Positions 1 through 7,792 of a stretch of DNA of 56,156 bases are shown here, in pieces (the stretch's first letter is position 1; each line of letters begins with the position of its first letter). The DNA comes from Bacteroidia bacterium (GTDB lineage: Bacteria > Bacteroidota > Bacteroidia > Bacteroidales > Bacteroidaceae). The stretch spans positions 1-56,156 of the forward strand of contig RZZX01000007.1 of assembly GCA_009929715.1 (NCBI GenBank), read 5' to 3'. The notes beneath the pieces are model-generated. The model was not told the origin of the DNA. It made no database searches and saw only the letters and a program-made list of their open reading frames with translations. The translations under genes and the position numbers were made by a program.

Positions 1-98
1 ATGGCATCGCGCACCTTGTACTTGGTGATTTTGTCCTGTGCATGGAGTGAACCCCCTGCTATGAGACAAACTCCAAGAAGAAGTGTTTTTCTGTTCAT
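1..98 (-). CDS. secreted protein, N-terminal fragment (runs off left edge)
   Basis: Reading the minus strand from an ATG at 98-96 gives MNRKTLLLGVCLIAGGSLHA followed by QDKITKYKVRDA, a clear signal peptide (Lys/Arg N-terminus, hydrophobic core, cleavage after HA/Q typical of Bacteroidetes exported proteins). Only about 32 residues are inside the window, so the mature function cannot be judged. It starts 21 bases after the hydF stop codon on the same strand with no terminator between, so it is probably the last or a later gene of the hydrogenase maturation operon, or simply transcribed by read-through. The call of a real gene is good; the identity is unknown. Confidence 0.7.
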   Translation of the reverse strand, partial: MNRKTLLLGVCLIAGGSLHAQDKITKYKVRDA

Positions 99-119
99 AA
101 GTCGCAATTATTAAGTTGT

Positions 120-1331
120 TTAATAGGTTATTTGATCAAGTATTCGGCTCAGATGAGCGATGGCCACTCCATAGTTCGTCATGGGAACATGTTGTTCTTC
201 GGCCCGTCGTATTCTGTGGAGTACATATTTGCGGTTGAACATGCACGCTCCGCAATGAATCACCAAGTCATAGCCCGATAAATCGTCTGGGAAATCGGTG
301 CCAGCCACTAGGTCCACTGTTAGCCCTTCGCCTACTCGCTGACGGAGCATGCGTGGCAGTTTCACCCGACCGATATCTTCTTCTAAAGGCGCATGCGTAC
401 ACGCTTCTGCTATTAAGACGCGCGACGATTCCGTGAGGCAGTCGATCGCTGCTGCACTCTGTACATAGTAGTTGATATCACCTTTATGTCCCGCAAAGAG
501 TACCGAGAAAGAGGTCAGTTGGCTTTCCACCGGTTTCTGATCGTAAACCGTTTTGAAAACCTGCGAGTCCGTAATAATCAGTTTGGGAGCCCGTGATAAC
601 GCACTTAATGTCTCTGGTAGTTTATCGGTGGTACAACTCATCACCAAGCATTTCTTATCGAGTAGCTCGCGGATGGTTTGTACTTGTGGCAAAATCAATC
701 GGCCCTTCGGGGCTTGAATATCTTGAGGCATGACCAGTAACACCAAGTCGCCCTCATCGACAAGTTCTCCCGTAATGCTTTTTTGATCGAAATCCTCCGG
801 CAGTTTGGCTAGAACAGCTTTCCGAATCTCCTCCAGTCCCGTCCCAATCAGAGCACTTACCGGAATGGGAGTCATTCCACACTCCGCAGTGAGATAGGCG
901 GTTATTTCCGGAACATCTGTGCGTACATCACATTTATTCAGAATTAGAATCACTGGAATTTGTTTGGCTTTCAAGCGTTCTATCCAAGCTAGTTCCTCCG
1001 ATAAATCGGGCTTCCTTTCAATTAGAGCTCCATCGCCACAAAGTAGCAGTGCCACATCCGTCTTTTCGACTGCTTTCCAAGTGCGTTCCACCCGGAGCTG
1101 TCCCAATTCACCTTCATCATCAAATCCGGGGGTGTCAATGAAGAGACATGGACCGATGCCATGTATCTCCATTGCTTTAGTCACCGGGTCCGTTGTTGTG
1201 CCTGGTGTATCCGAAACGATGGCTGTATCTTGTCCCGTAAGGGCATTAATGAGCGACGATTTACCGCTGTTGCGTCTACCTAGAAGAGCGATGTGCAAGC
1301 GGTTGGCTGCCGGTGTATGTGTTAATCCCAT
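120..1331 (-). CDS. hydF: [FeFe]-hydrogenase H-cluster maturation GTPase HydF
   Basis: HydF is the scaffold on which the di-iron subcluster of the H-cluster is assembled before transfer to the hydrogenase; it acts in the cytoplasm. The protein (403 aa, normal length) shows an Era/TrmE-like GTPase domain with P-loop GRRNSGKSS (18-26), DTPG (66-69) and NKCD (132-135). The C-terminal part carries the three conserved iron-sulfur cysteines: C311 in CTH and C360/C363 in HCGAC. It lies 21 bases downstream of hydG on the same strand, completing the set hydA-hydE-hydG-hydF. Identification rests on the motif set plus the operon and is very secure. Confidence 0.97.
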   Translation of the reverse strand: MGLTHTPAANRLHIALLGRRNSGKSSLINALTGQDTAIVSDTPGTTTDPVTKAMEIHGIGPCLFIDTPGFDDEGELGQLRVERTWKAVEKTDVALLLCGDGALIERKPDLSEELAWIERLKAKQIPVILILNKCDVRTDVPEITAYLTAECGMTPIPVSALIGTGLEEIRKAVLAKLPEDFDQKSITGELVDEGDLVLLVMPQDIQAPKGRLILPQVQTIRELLDKKCLVMSCTTDKLPETLSALSRAPKLIITDSQVFKTVYDQKPVESQLTSFSVLFAGHKGDINYYVQSAAAIDCLTESSRVLIAEACTHAPLEEDIGRVKLPRMLRQRVGEGLTVDLVAGTDFPDDLSGYDLVIHCGACMFNRKYVLHRIRRAEEQHVPMTNYGVAIAHLSRILDQITY

Positions 1332-1352
1332 GTCAGTTTTATTAGGTTCGGC

Positions 1353-2780
1353 TTAGAATCTAAAATCACGTTTTCCTTCTCGAATCGCTTTCAGATTGCG
1401 TAAAGTAATCTCTTTGATCTTTGGGTTTGGAATCAGTTCCGCCTCTTTCTCTATCTGTTTGAATCCTTTTTCGCGTGTCTCTTCCGAGGCATAATCTTCG
1501 AGGTATTCCATCAGTGTCATTAGGGCGTTCGGTCCGCAGCAGTTGGCTATCTGTCCCGATTTAACGAGCGACATAAATCGGTCGCCTGTTCGTCCTTCGC
1601 GGTAGCAAGCGGTACAGAAACTTGGCACATGCCCCAACTCGAGCAACCACCCGACGATTTCATCCAACGTACGTTTGTCGCTGATATCGAACTGAACCGA
1701 TTCATCGTGTGCTTGTTCTTTTTCGGATTGGGTGTATCCACCCACATTTGTTCGCGAGCCACCACTAAACTGTGAAACCCCTAGTTTGAGAACTTTCTCA
1801 CGCGAGCGTTGTGATTCGCGGGTCGAGATAATCATCCCAGTGTAAGGCACAGCGATACGAATGACGGCCACAATGCGTTCAAAGATAGAATCGGGGATGG
1901 CATCAAAATTATCGGCTTCAATGTCATCGGCCGGACAGATACGCGGCACACTGATGGTGTGTGGCCCCACGCCGAACTTAGCTTCTAAGTGTTCGGCATG
2001 CATCAGTAAGCCGATAAAATCGTACAAATAAGTATTCAGGCCAAACAAAACCCCTAATCCTACATCGTCAATGCCAGCTTCCATGGCACGATCCATCGCT
2101 TCGGTATGATACGCATAGTTGCTTTTTGGACCACGGGGATGAAGCCGTTCATAAGTCTCTTTGTGGTAGGTCTCTTGAAAGAGAATATAGGTACCTATAC
2201 CCGCCTCTTTCAGTTGGCGGTACTCCTCTACTGTGGTTGCGGCAATGTTGACATTTACTCGACGGATTGCTCCGTTTTTATGTTTGATGCTATAAATTGT
2301 CTTGATCGATTCGAGAATGTACTCCAAGGGGCTATGAATAGGATCTTCACCCGCTTCGAGAGCCAATCGTTTGTGCCCCATATCTTGCAAAGCGATGACT
2401 TCGTTTTTAATCTCTTCTTGCGTGAGTTTTTTGCGAGGAATGGTTTTGTTCTTGACATGGAATGGGCAGTAAACGCAGCTGTTGACACAGTAGTTCGATA
2501 GGTAGAGTGGTGCGAACATCACAATGCGATTGCCGTAAAGGCGTTGCTTGATGGCAATGGCTAAATCGAAAATGCGCTGTATCAGTACGGGATCATCGCA
2601 CTCTAAAAGCAGAGCGGCTTCACGGTGAGTGAGTCCTTTTTGTTCGGCTGCTTTAGTGATAATCTGTTCGATTAACGCGGGGTCGTTCTTATGGGTACGG
2701 ACATAATCCAATGTACTCAGAATCTCTTCGTGATTGATAAATGCTCCTGCTTCAGAAGCGGCTGCTTGGTATGTCATCAT
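1353..2780 (-). CDS. hydG: [FeFe]-hydrogenase maturase HydG (radical SAM tyrosine lyase)
   Basis: HydG cleaves tyrosine to supply the CO and cyanide ligands of the H-cluster. The 475-aa protein has the radical SAM CX3CX2C motif at C98, C102 and C105 (NYCVNSCVYCPF) and the C-terminal second-cluster motif CX2CX22C at C389, C392 and C415, which separates HydG from ThiH. The alternative start is one codon further in (MM). It lies 16 bases downstream of hydE and 21 bases upstream of hydF, so all are probably on one transcript. Length and both cluster motifs are intact, so the gene should be functional. Confidence 0.97.
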   Translation of the reverse strand: MMTYQAAASEAGAFINHEEILSTLDYVRTHKNDPALIEQIITKAAEQKGLTHREAALLLECDDPVLIQRIFDLAIAIKQRLYGNRIVMFAPLYLSNYCVNSCVYCPFHVKNKTIPRKKLTQEEIKNEVIALQDMGHKRLALEAGEDPIHSPLEYILESIKTIYSIKHKNGAIRRVNVNIAATTVEEYRQLKEAGIGTYILFQETYHKETYERLHPRGPKSNYAYHTEAMDRAMEAGIDDVGLGVLFGLNTYLYDFIGLLMHAEHLEAKFGVGPHTISVPRICPADDIEADNFDAIPDSIFERIVAVIRIAVPYTGMIISTRESQRSREKVLKLGVSQFSGGSRTNVGGYTQSEKEQAHDESVQFDISDKRTLDEIVGWLLELGHVPSFCTACYREGRTGDRFMSLVKSGQIANCCGPNALMTLMEYLEDYASEETREKGFKQIEKEAELIPNPKIKEITLRNLKAIREGKRDFRF

Positions 2781-2796
2781 TTTATCTCTTTTTTTA

Positions 2797-3834
2797 TTAG
2801 TCTATAAAATCACCTCTATCGAAAGATATTTGGTATCCGATAGTGTCTAATTGTTGCTGTAAAAGTACTAAACCTTCGGCAGCTTCTGCACCTAGCGAGG
2901 CTTTATTATTGTATAATTCGTATTTTTGACGTGTGGTGCTAGGCGACAAGTTGGGCATCACCACGTTGGCTCCTGCTAAAATGCCGCGTATTCTGCCATC
3001 GTTCCCCAAGGTAGCCAGTGCGGTAGTTGCCGGGATAAGAGCTTTGGGGTGCATCAGACGGAAAATCGACAATAATAATAAGGTAAGGTCGACAGAGCCT
3101 GCAGGAGAATCGGCGAAAGGCGTGTCGTGATGTGGAATAAATGGTCCCATGCCAATCATCTCTGGTCTGAACTCTTCGATGAAGCAGAGATCGGCTATTA
3201 GATGATCAATGGTCTGCCCCGGACTTCCCACCATCATGCCTGTTCCTGTTTGGTAACCAATGGCTTTCAGGTTGCGCAGGCATTGAATGCGGTGCTCTCC
3301 AGATAACTCTTTGGGATGTAATTGGGCGTAATGAGCAAAATCGTATGTCTCATGACGGAGCAGGTATCTGTTGGCTCCGGCTTTAAAAAGCCGTTCATAC
3401 GCCTCATAAGATTTTTCACCGAGTGACAGGGTGATGGCACAATCGGGGTAGTTCTTTCGGATAGTAGCAACTAGTTGCTCTGTTTTCTCATCGGTCATGG
3501 CAGGATCTTCTCCTCCTTGTAGCACGAAGGTACGGAAGCCGAGCGCATAACCTTGCGCACAGCATTCCATGATCTCCTCCGAACTAAGGCGGTACCGTAC
3601 GGCCAAAGGATTGCCTTTACGGATACCACAATAGTAACAGTTATTCCGACAATAGTTGCTTATTTCGATGAGGCCGCGAATATAAATGCGGTTGCCAAAC
3701 TGGCTCAGGCTAACTTCCTGAGCCTGCTTGTTGGCATAGGCTAATGTCTCCTTATCGAAAAAAGTCAGTAGTTCTCGGTACTCTTCCTTGCTTAAATGTT
3801 GCTCTTTTCTGAGTTTATCGATCCATTGTTTCAT
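2797..3834 (-). CDS. hydE: [FeFe]-hydrogenase maturase HydE (radical SAM)
   Basis: HydE is the second radical SAM maturase of the H-cluster; it acts on the iron synthon made by HydG on the way to the dithiolate-bridged cluster. The 345-aa protein has CX3CX2C at C62, C66 and C69 (NYCRNNCYYCG) and the HydE-type continuation with LQGGEDP around residues 99-105 and LGEKSYEAY near 147. Its start codon overlaps the end of hydA by 20 bases, pointing to translational coupling. The accessory second cluster cysteines that some HydE proteins carry were not looked for in detail. Confidence 0.96.
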   Translation of the reverse strand: MKQWIDKLRKEQHLSKEEYRELLTFFDKETLAYANKQAQEVSLSQFGNRIYIRGLIEISNYCRNNCYYCGIRKGNPLAVRYRLSSEEIMECCAQGYALGFRTFVLQGGEDPAMTDEKTEQLVATIRKNYPDCAITLSLGEKSYEAYERLFKAGANRYLLRHETYDFAHYAQLHPKELSGEHRIQCLRNLKAIGYQTGTGMMVGSPGQTIDHLIADLCFIEEFRPEMIGMGPFIPHHDTPFADSPAGSVDLTLLLLSIFRLMHPKALIPATTALATLGNDGRIRGILAGANVVMPNLSPSTTRQKYELYNNKASLGAEAAEGLVLLQQQLDTIGYQISFDRGDFID

Positions 3835-5284
3835 ACGATTCCTTTCGCTTAACCAGCTCTTGTGTTAACTGACGGCGACCGGATGCAATATCGTTGTGGG
3901 TACTTGGTCCGGTGATACAACCACCTTCGCAAGCCATCACCTCAATAAATTGTCCACCGGCTTTGCCTGTTTTAGCGCAGGCACGGAGCAGGGCAATGTT
4001 TTTCTTATTGAAATCGGACACCTGAATAGCATTAATCTTGTCGGCTTCTTCTCTGAGATACGCTTTAACCGCTCCGGTTACACCACCAGCCTGAGCGAAA
4101 CCATGTGCTTCCCGGACAGAGGTGTTGAGGATAGAGAACGGTTGTGTGTTTTCTATTTCAATATCCATCCCATCGAGTATAGAACCGAACTCTTCGAAAG
4201 TGATGATGTAATCTACACATTCGTCTTTTTGAACCTCCTTGCGTTTGGCTACACAAGGGCCTACAAACACAATTTGAGCATCTGGATATTTCTCTTTAGC
4301 TAGGCGGGCTGTATAGTACATGGGCGAGCCGGTTGAAGAAACGTAGGGTTTCATGTCCGGTATATGTTTGTCGACTAGTTCGATATACGACGGACAGCAA
4401 GAGGTAGTCATGAACTTTTGTCCCTCTTCTATTTTCTCTTTAAGCTCGTGTGCTTCGTGACTAGTAGTCATCATAGCTCCTTCTGCCACTTCGATGACAT
4501 CAGTAAATCCGATTTGTTTAAAGGCACCATATACTTGCTCAATAGAGGTTTTGAACTGTCCGAGTATGGCGGGTGCTACAATAGCTACTACTTGTTGGCC
4601 CCGACGGATGTGTTGCAACACGTCGAAAGCTTGTGAGATCTCGAAAATGGCGCCGAACGGACAAGCGTTCATACATTTTCCACAGTAGATACATTTGGTC
4701 TCGTCAATGTGCTCTTTGCCGTTTTCATCTTTGCTAATAGCTTTCACCGGACAAGCTTCCTCGCATGGGATCGGGATATAGACAATAGCATGATACGGAC
4801 AGCTTTTGTGACAGATGCCGCAACTCACACACAAGTCGTGGTCGATCATTGCTTTACCGTCTTTTTTGAAACGGATGGCATCTTTCGGGCAGTTCATGTA
4901 GCAGCTTCGTGCTACACATCCCCGACAGAGGTCGGTAATTTCGTAGTTGATTTGTACACACGACGAACAAGCTTCGTCGATGACGCACATGATGTTTCTC
5001 TTAACCGGTTCGATGCGTTCTAATGCTTTGCGAGCATAGTCCGAAAGGGGGGTGAGTTCATCTTGCTCATCGCTCATGTCGAAACCGAGTAACGGAAATG
5101 ATTTGTATTTCCATACTGCGCGTTCTTTATGAACGCAGCAACGACCTAAAACTTTTGCATCACGAGGACTGAGTTTAATTGGAAGACGATCAATCTCTTC
5201 AATCAATTGTTCTTCTTTCCAGAGTCTAACAAGATCGGCCAACAGTCTGTGGCGAACGATCATTATGTTGTTTGTAAAAGCCAT
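3815..5284 (-). CDS. hydA: [FeFe]-hydrogenase catalytic subunit, group B-like
   Basis: This enzyme reduces protons to H2 (or the reverse) using ferredoxin electrons. The H-cluster ligand motifs are TTSCCPSY (293-300), VGPCVAKRKE (341-350) and EVMACEGGCITG (448-459). N-terminal to these are ferredoxin-type clusters at C120/C123/C128/C132, C152/C155/C158/C162 and C198/C201/C204/C208, plus C174/C178. The ~115-residue N-terminal region without cluster motifs, the TSCCPSY form of the first motif and GPC rather than MPC in the second are what I associate with the group B enzymes that are widespread in gut Bacteroides; the subgroup is inference. No NADH-binding or electron-bifurcating partner subunits are encoded nearby, so it is likely a stand-alone ferredoxin-linked hydrogenase. 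First gene of the operon with hydE, hydG and hydF; promoter region holds two TTTGCAAA sites. Confidence 0.93.
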   Translation of the reverse strand: MAFTNNIMIVRHRLLADLVRLWKEEQLIEEIDRLPIKLSPRDAKVLGRCCVHKERAVWKYKSFPLLGFDMSDEQDELTPLSDYARKALERIEPVKRNIMCVIDEACSSCVQINYEITDLCRGCVARSCYMNCPKDAIRFKKDGKAMIDHDLCVSCGICHKSCPYHAIVYIPIPCEEACPVKAISKDENGKEHIDETKCIYCGKCMNACPFGAIFEISQAFDVLQHIRRGQQVVAIVAPAILGQFKTSIEQVYGAFKQIGFTDVIEVAEGAMMTTSHEAHELKEKIEEGQKFMTTSCCPSYIELVDKHIPDMKPYVSSTGSPMYYTARLAKEKYPDAQIVFVGPCVAKRKEVQKDECVDYIITFEEFGSILDGMDIEIENTQPFSILNTSVREAHGFAQAGGVTGAVKAYLREEADKINAIQVSDFNKKNIALLRACAKTGKAGGQFIEVMACEGGCITGPSTHNDIASGRRQLTQELVKRKESYETMDR

Positions 5285-5310
5285 ATAGTTTGTTTAGGGT
5301 TATTTTAAGG

Positions 5311-5340
5311 TTTGCAAAGATAAAAATATGTTTGCAAACA
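5311..5340. promoter_or_regulatory. two TTTGCAAA palindromes, 20 bp apart, over the hydA promoter
   Basis: TTTGCAAA is present at 5311-5318 and again at 5331-5338; the second is part of a perfect 12-bp palindrome TGTTTGCAAACA (5329-5340). The 20-bp centre-to-centre distance is two helical turns. One copy overlaps the -7 element, the other fills the promoter spacer. This arrangement is what a repressor or redox regulator operator would look like; no regulator is identified. Confidence 0.45.
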
Positions 5341-5345
5341 CCGAA
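5315..5345 (-). promoter_or_regulatory. hydA operon promoter
   Basis: On the minus strand TATCTTTG (5322-5315) matches the Bacteroidetes -7 consensus TAnnTTTG exactly, and TTCG at 5345-5342 lies at the -33 position with a 19-base spacer (3 of 4 matches to TTTG). The hydA start codon is about 30 bases downstream. Confidence 0.6.
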
Positions 5346-5479
5346 GCAATCGTTAAAAAAGATTATATGTTTTGTATATCAATTCATGATTGTAAGCAAA
5401 ATTGTTTTATCGTTGAGTGATAATCATAAACTTCGTCTCATTTTCATCTGTTTGACATGAAAACGTATTTGCTCACATC

Positions 5480-5487
5480 TATTTTTG
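5480..5487 (+). promoter_or_regulatory. -7 promoter element (TATTTTTG)
   Basis: TATTTTTG fits TAnnTTTG and lies 28 bases before the ATG of the small membrane protein at 5515. A TTTG occurs at 5451-5454 but the spacer (25) is longer than usual. Confidence 0.45.
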
Positions 5488-5514
5488 TGCTAGAAATTTA
5501 TAAAACTAAAAGGT

Positions 5515-5676
5515 ATGGGATCTATTTGTTTGGAACCGAGAAACAGGTTCACGTTAATAGGAGCATTGATGGTTGTCATTGGGTTGATGTTCTTAATTTA
5601 TATGGGTGATGCCATGATTCATTCTACAAAACAGTATTGGAATGGGGTTGATTCGATAGAGCGGGTGGATCATTAA
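5515..5676 (+). CDS. small single-span membrane protein (53 aa), unknown
   Basis: An open frame too short for the usual length cut-off: ATG at 5515, TAA at 5674-5676. The product begins MGSICLEPRNRFTLIGALMV and continues VIGLMFLIYMGDAMIHSTKQ then YWNGVDSIERVDH. One hydrophobic segment (about residues 13-30) is followed by a polar tail, as in a type of small inner-membrane peptide. It has its own TAnnTTTG element and is divergent from the hydrogenase operon, sharing the 230-bp control region. It is not a fragment of a neighbouring gene. Function unknown; that it is translated is inferred from the promoter, the frame and the plausible hydrophobic segment. Confidence 0.5.
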   Translation: MGSICLEPRNRFTLIGALMVVIGLMFLIYMGDAMIHSTKQYWNGVDSIERVDH

Positions 5677-5737
5677 TGCTTTTTATCTTTGAATTCATTC
5701 GCTATTTATAGGCTGGTGATGTTCTTTCGGTCTGCTC

Positions 5738-6445
5738 TTAAAAAGAAGGTGTGTGCCCCGATTGAGTTAAGGGACTGTTTGCTAGGTAATTCTCGTTGTT
5801 GGCGTAGATAAATAAAACGCTACCTTCTTTGATGGCATCGATAATGGGATGTACCAGTTTTTCTGGGATGGCCGGGCAACCAAAACTTCGTCCGAGTCGG
5901 CCGGTTCGGTTGGCTACTGAAGGGTTGGCATAGCTTGCGCCGTGCATCACGATGGCGCGTTGTTTGGCGCGGTCGTTAAATCCTTTTTCTAATCCGTTTA
6001 GTATAAGTGAATAGCCATTCTTTCCTTGGTAAGTCTGTTCGGTTAGATAGAACCCGAGCGAGCTTTGGTAAGAGCCTACTTTATTTGAAAAGAGGGTGGC
6101 ATAATTCGTTCCGCTGTTTTTTCCGTGTGAAACGACACTTGAGAAGAGGAGTCTTTTTTGATTCAGATCGAATACGAACAACCGTTTGGCTGTTGATGGC
6201 TGAGAAAAATCGATCAGCGTGAGGATGTTTTTATGTTTCGTCGAAATTTTGTGATAGCCTTCAAAGGCTTTCTGAAAGGCGGTAAAGCTCACTTTACCAT
6301 CTAGCTCCATCTCGTCGAAAAACTGCTGGCTTATATCTTCGGAGCTTCTAACGCTCGAGGATACAAGCTCGCATCTCTTATTCGTAGGGACGACAAGAAA
6401 AGAGGGAATGCAGACGAAAGAGAATAGGAGTAATTTTTTTAGCAT
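5738..6445 (-). CDS. murein L,D-transpeptidase catalytic-domain protein (YkuD_2 type)
   Basis: A predicted secreted peptidoglycan enzyme. The active-site block is HG at 168-169 (HGASYAN) and SFGC with the catalytic Cys190 (RLGRSFGCPAIP), the form seen in the YkuD_2 branch of L,D-transpeptidases. I place the start at 6445 (MLKKLLLFSFVCIPSFLVVP, a signal peptide), giving 235 aa; a frame extends to a TTG at 6466, but that TTG is part of the -7 promoter element TATCTTTG (6471-6464) and so lies upstream of the transcription start. It sits directly downstream of another L,D-transpeptidase of a different branch but has its own promoter. Reaction (3-3 cross-link formation, lipoprotein attachment, or turnover) cannot be told from sequence. 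Confidence 0.85.
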   Translation of the reverse strand: MLKKLLLFSFVCIPSFLVVPTNKRCELVSSSVRSSEDISQQFFDEMELDGKVSFTAFQKAFEGYHKISTKHKNILTLIDFSQPSTAKRLFVFDLNQKRLLFSSVVSHGKNSGTNYATLFSNKVGSYQSSLGFYLTEQTYQGKNGYSLILNGLEKGFNDRAKQRAIVMHGASYANPSVANRTGRLGRSFGCPAIPEKLVHPIIDAIKEGSVLFIYANNENYLANSPLTQSGHTPSF

Positions 6446-6463
6446 ATAAATTAAAATACGCGG

Positions 6464-6495
6464 CAAAGATAGGTGTTTTTTTATTCTAAAACAAA
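6464..6495 (-). promoter_or_regulatory. full Bacteroidetes promoter for the 5738-6445 transpeptidase
   Basis: Minus strand TTTG (6495-6492), 20-base spacer, TATCTTTG (6471-6464): both elements match consensus exactly. The -33 element lies inside the last codons of the upstream gene. It settles the start of the downstream gene at 6445 rather than the TTG at 6466. Confidence 0.75.
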
Positions 6496-7530
6496 CACAA
6501 TGGTCTCATTAACAGGTGCCCAGTCGAAAATAAACTTGGCATGTGACGTTGCGTTCCTGACACACATGTGTGAACGTGGAGTTGTGCCGAGTGATGAACT
6601 GTATTCAATAGGCTGTGAGCGGGGATGGTTTACGGGGATGCCGTGTATGTAGGCGCCATCGGTAAACCGACTAGCATATGGGGCATAGCCACCAAGTTCT
6701 GTCGTGCCATCTTTGTAGAAGAACATTTTTTCTTTTTTCTCTTGTAGGACATACATGCCCAATGGGGTGGGGTGAGCGTAGGGCGGTTTGTATTGGCCTG
6801 TTGTGGCTGGATTCATGCTACGGACAATCCATTTCCCAGGGCTTTTACGTTCAAGTGTGGCGATATTCTGATTCGTTCGGTCTATAAAAATGGCTTTTTG
6901 AAAGATGATGGTATCGCCTATCGGTTTGATATAGCGTTTGGGTGTTTGAAAAACGTCGCCGATGAAAAAGGGGATAATGGTGGTGAAAGAGGCGGTCTCT
7001 TCAAAAAGCTGTGCTAGGTCACCATCTTGTGCATAAAGTTCTGGAGTAATGGTGTCGGTACGCAGGTATAAGGGCACGGATTGATACCGTTCGATACCTA
7101 GGGTGTCGGTCACTAAATTGTATTCGTTTCTTTGGTGCCGTTTCACGAGTGCTGCTTCGCCGTTCTTGTTTTTATAGTTTTGAAGAATCCCCCATTGTTT
7201 GGGGGTTAATTGCATATTCTCTAAGATTGCGAGCTGGGCTTTGATCTTTTTCCATTGGAAGCATCGGGTCGTATCTTTATAGGGATAGCTATCTGTTAGT
7301 GTGTACCTCCGATAGAGCAGGTGGTGGCTTAGTTCGATGTCATTGGTGGTGTATTCTTTGGGGAGAGGAGGCAGCGTTGTTTTTTCGCTGCTGATAGAGT
7401 CGGTTGAGGTATCCAATGTGTGGCTTTGGATTGTAAGAGTGCCGTCTTGGTTCTGATTGGAAGAACAAGCCAGCAGGAAGTTGGACAACAGCATCAGTGT
7501 GCCGATTAGCATGGTTTGATAGGTCTTCAT
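6481..7530 (-). CDS. lipoprotein L,D-transpeptidase (YkuD) with SHMC active-site variant
   Basis: The N-terminus has a lipobox (FLLAC, Cys22) followed by a Ser/Asn-rich linker, so it is probably an anchored periplasmic lipoprotein. The YkuD domain is at the C-terminus: IHG with His296, and SHMCVRN with the catalytic Cys323. In the family the last motif is normally SHGC; here Met replaces Gly. The spacing from His to Cys (27 residues) is longer than in most members. The middle (about 60-200) resembles no domain I can name. Total 349 aa. The neighbour 5738-6445 is a different L,D-transpeptidase branch. Family assignment is firm; whether the Gly-to-Met change alters activity is unknown. Confidence 0.82.
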   Translation of the reverse strand: MKTYQTMLIGTLMLLSNFLLACSSNQNQDGTLTIQSHTLDTSTDSISSEKTTLPPLPKEYTTNDIELSHHLLYRRYTLTDSYPYKDTTRCFQWKKIKAQLAILENMQLTPKQWGILQNYKNKNGEAALVKRHQRNEYNLVTDTLGIERYQSVPLYLRTDTITPELYAQDGDLAQLFEETASFTTIIPFFIGDVFQTPKRYIKPIGDTIIFQKAIFIDRTNQNIATLERKSPGKWIVRSMNPATTGQYKPPYAHPTPLGMYVLQEKKEKMFFYKDGTTELGGYAPYASRFTDGAYIHGIPVNHPRSQPIEYSSSLGTTPRSHMCVRNATSHAKFIFDWAPVNETIVFVLE

Positions 7531-7792
7531 TCGTCTATTAAAGCGTATTAGGGTTGATCCAAAAGGCGAATATACATGATTTTATGGATAAACCCTCTTT
7601 TTAAACAAGAAAACTTGTCTTGTTTTAACTCTAAAGAGGAACGTTGTCTGCCTATTTGTCAGTCTGGTTCTGTCAAAGCATTGTGATTGGGCTTTGGCAT
7701 ACTTTTCGTAATCTCTTTTGCGGCTTCAAAGTAAGAAAGAAGCAAAACAATAAACTTTATAATGTATAACATATAAAAAAAAACAACGAACT

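Noticed and set aside
919..1356. Open frame of 145 codons on the plus strand
   Set aside because: Antisense to hydF, whose motifs and length are fully accounted for; Ser/Arg-rich product with no signal or domain.
1353..5284. Further long frames antisense to hydG, hydE and hydA (for example 2106-2501, 3896-4303, 4709-5023)
   Set aside because: All lie opposite genes with intact catalytic motifs and their products are low-complexity shadows.
7531..7792. CIRCE/HrcA operator before groES
   Set aside because: No TTAGCACTC-N9-GAGTGCTAA or close variant was found in the gap.
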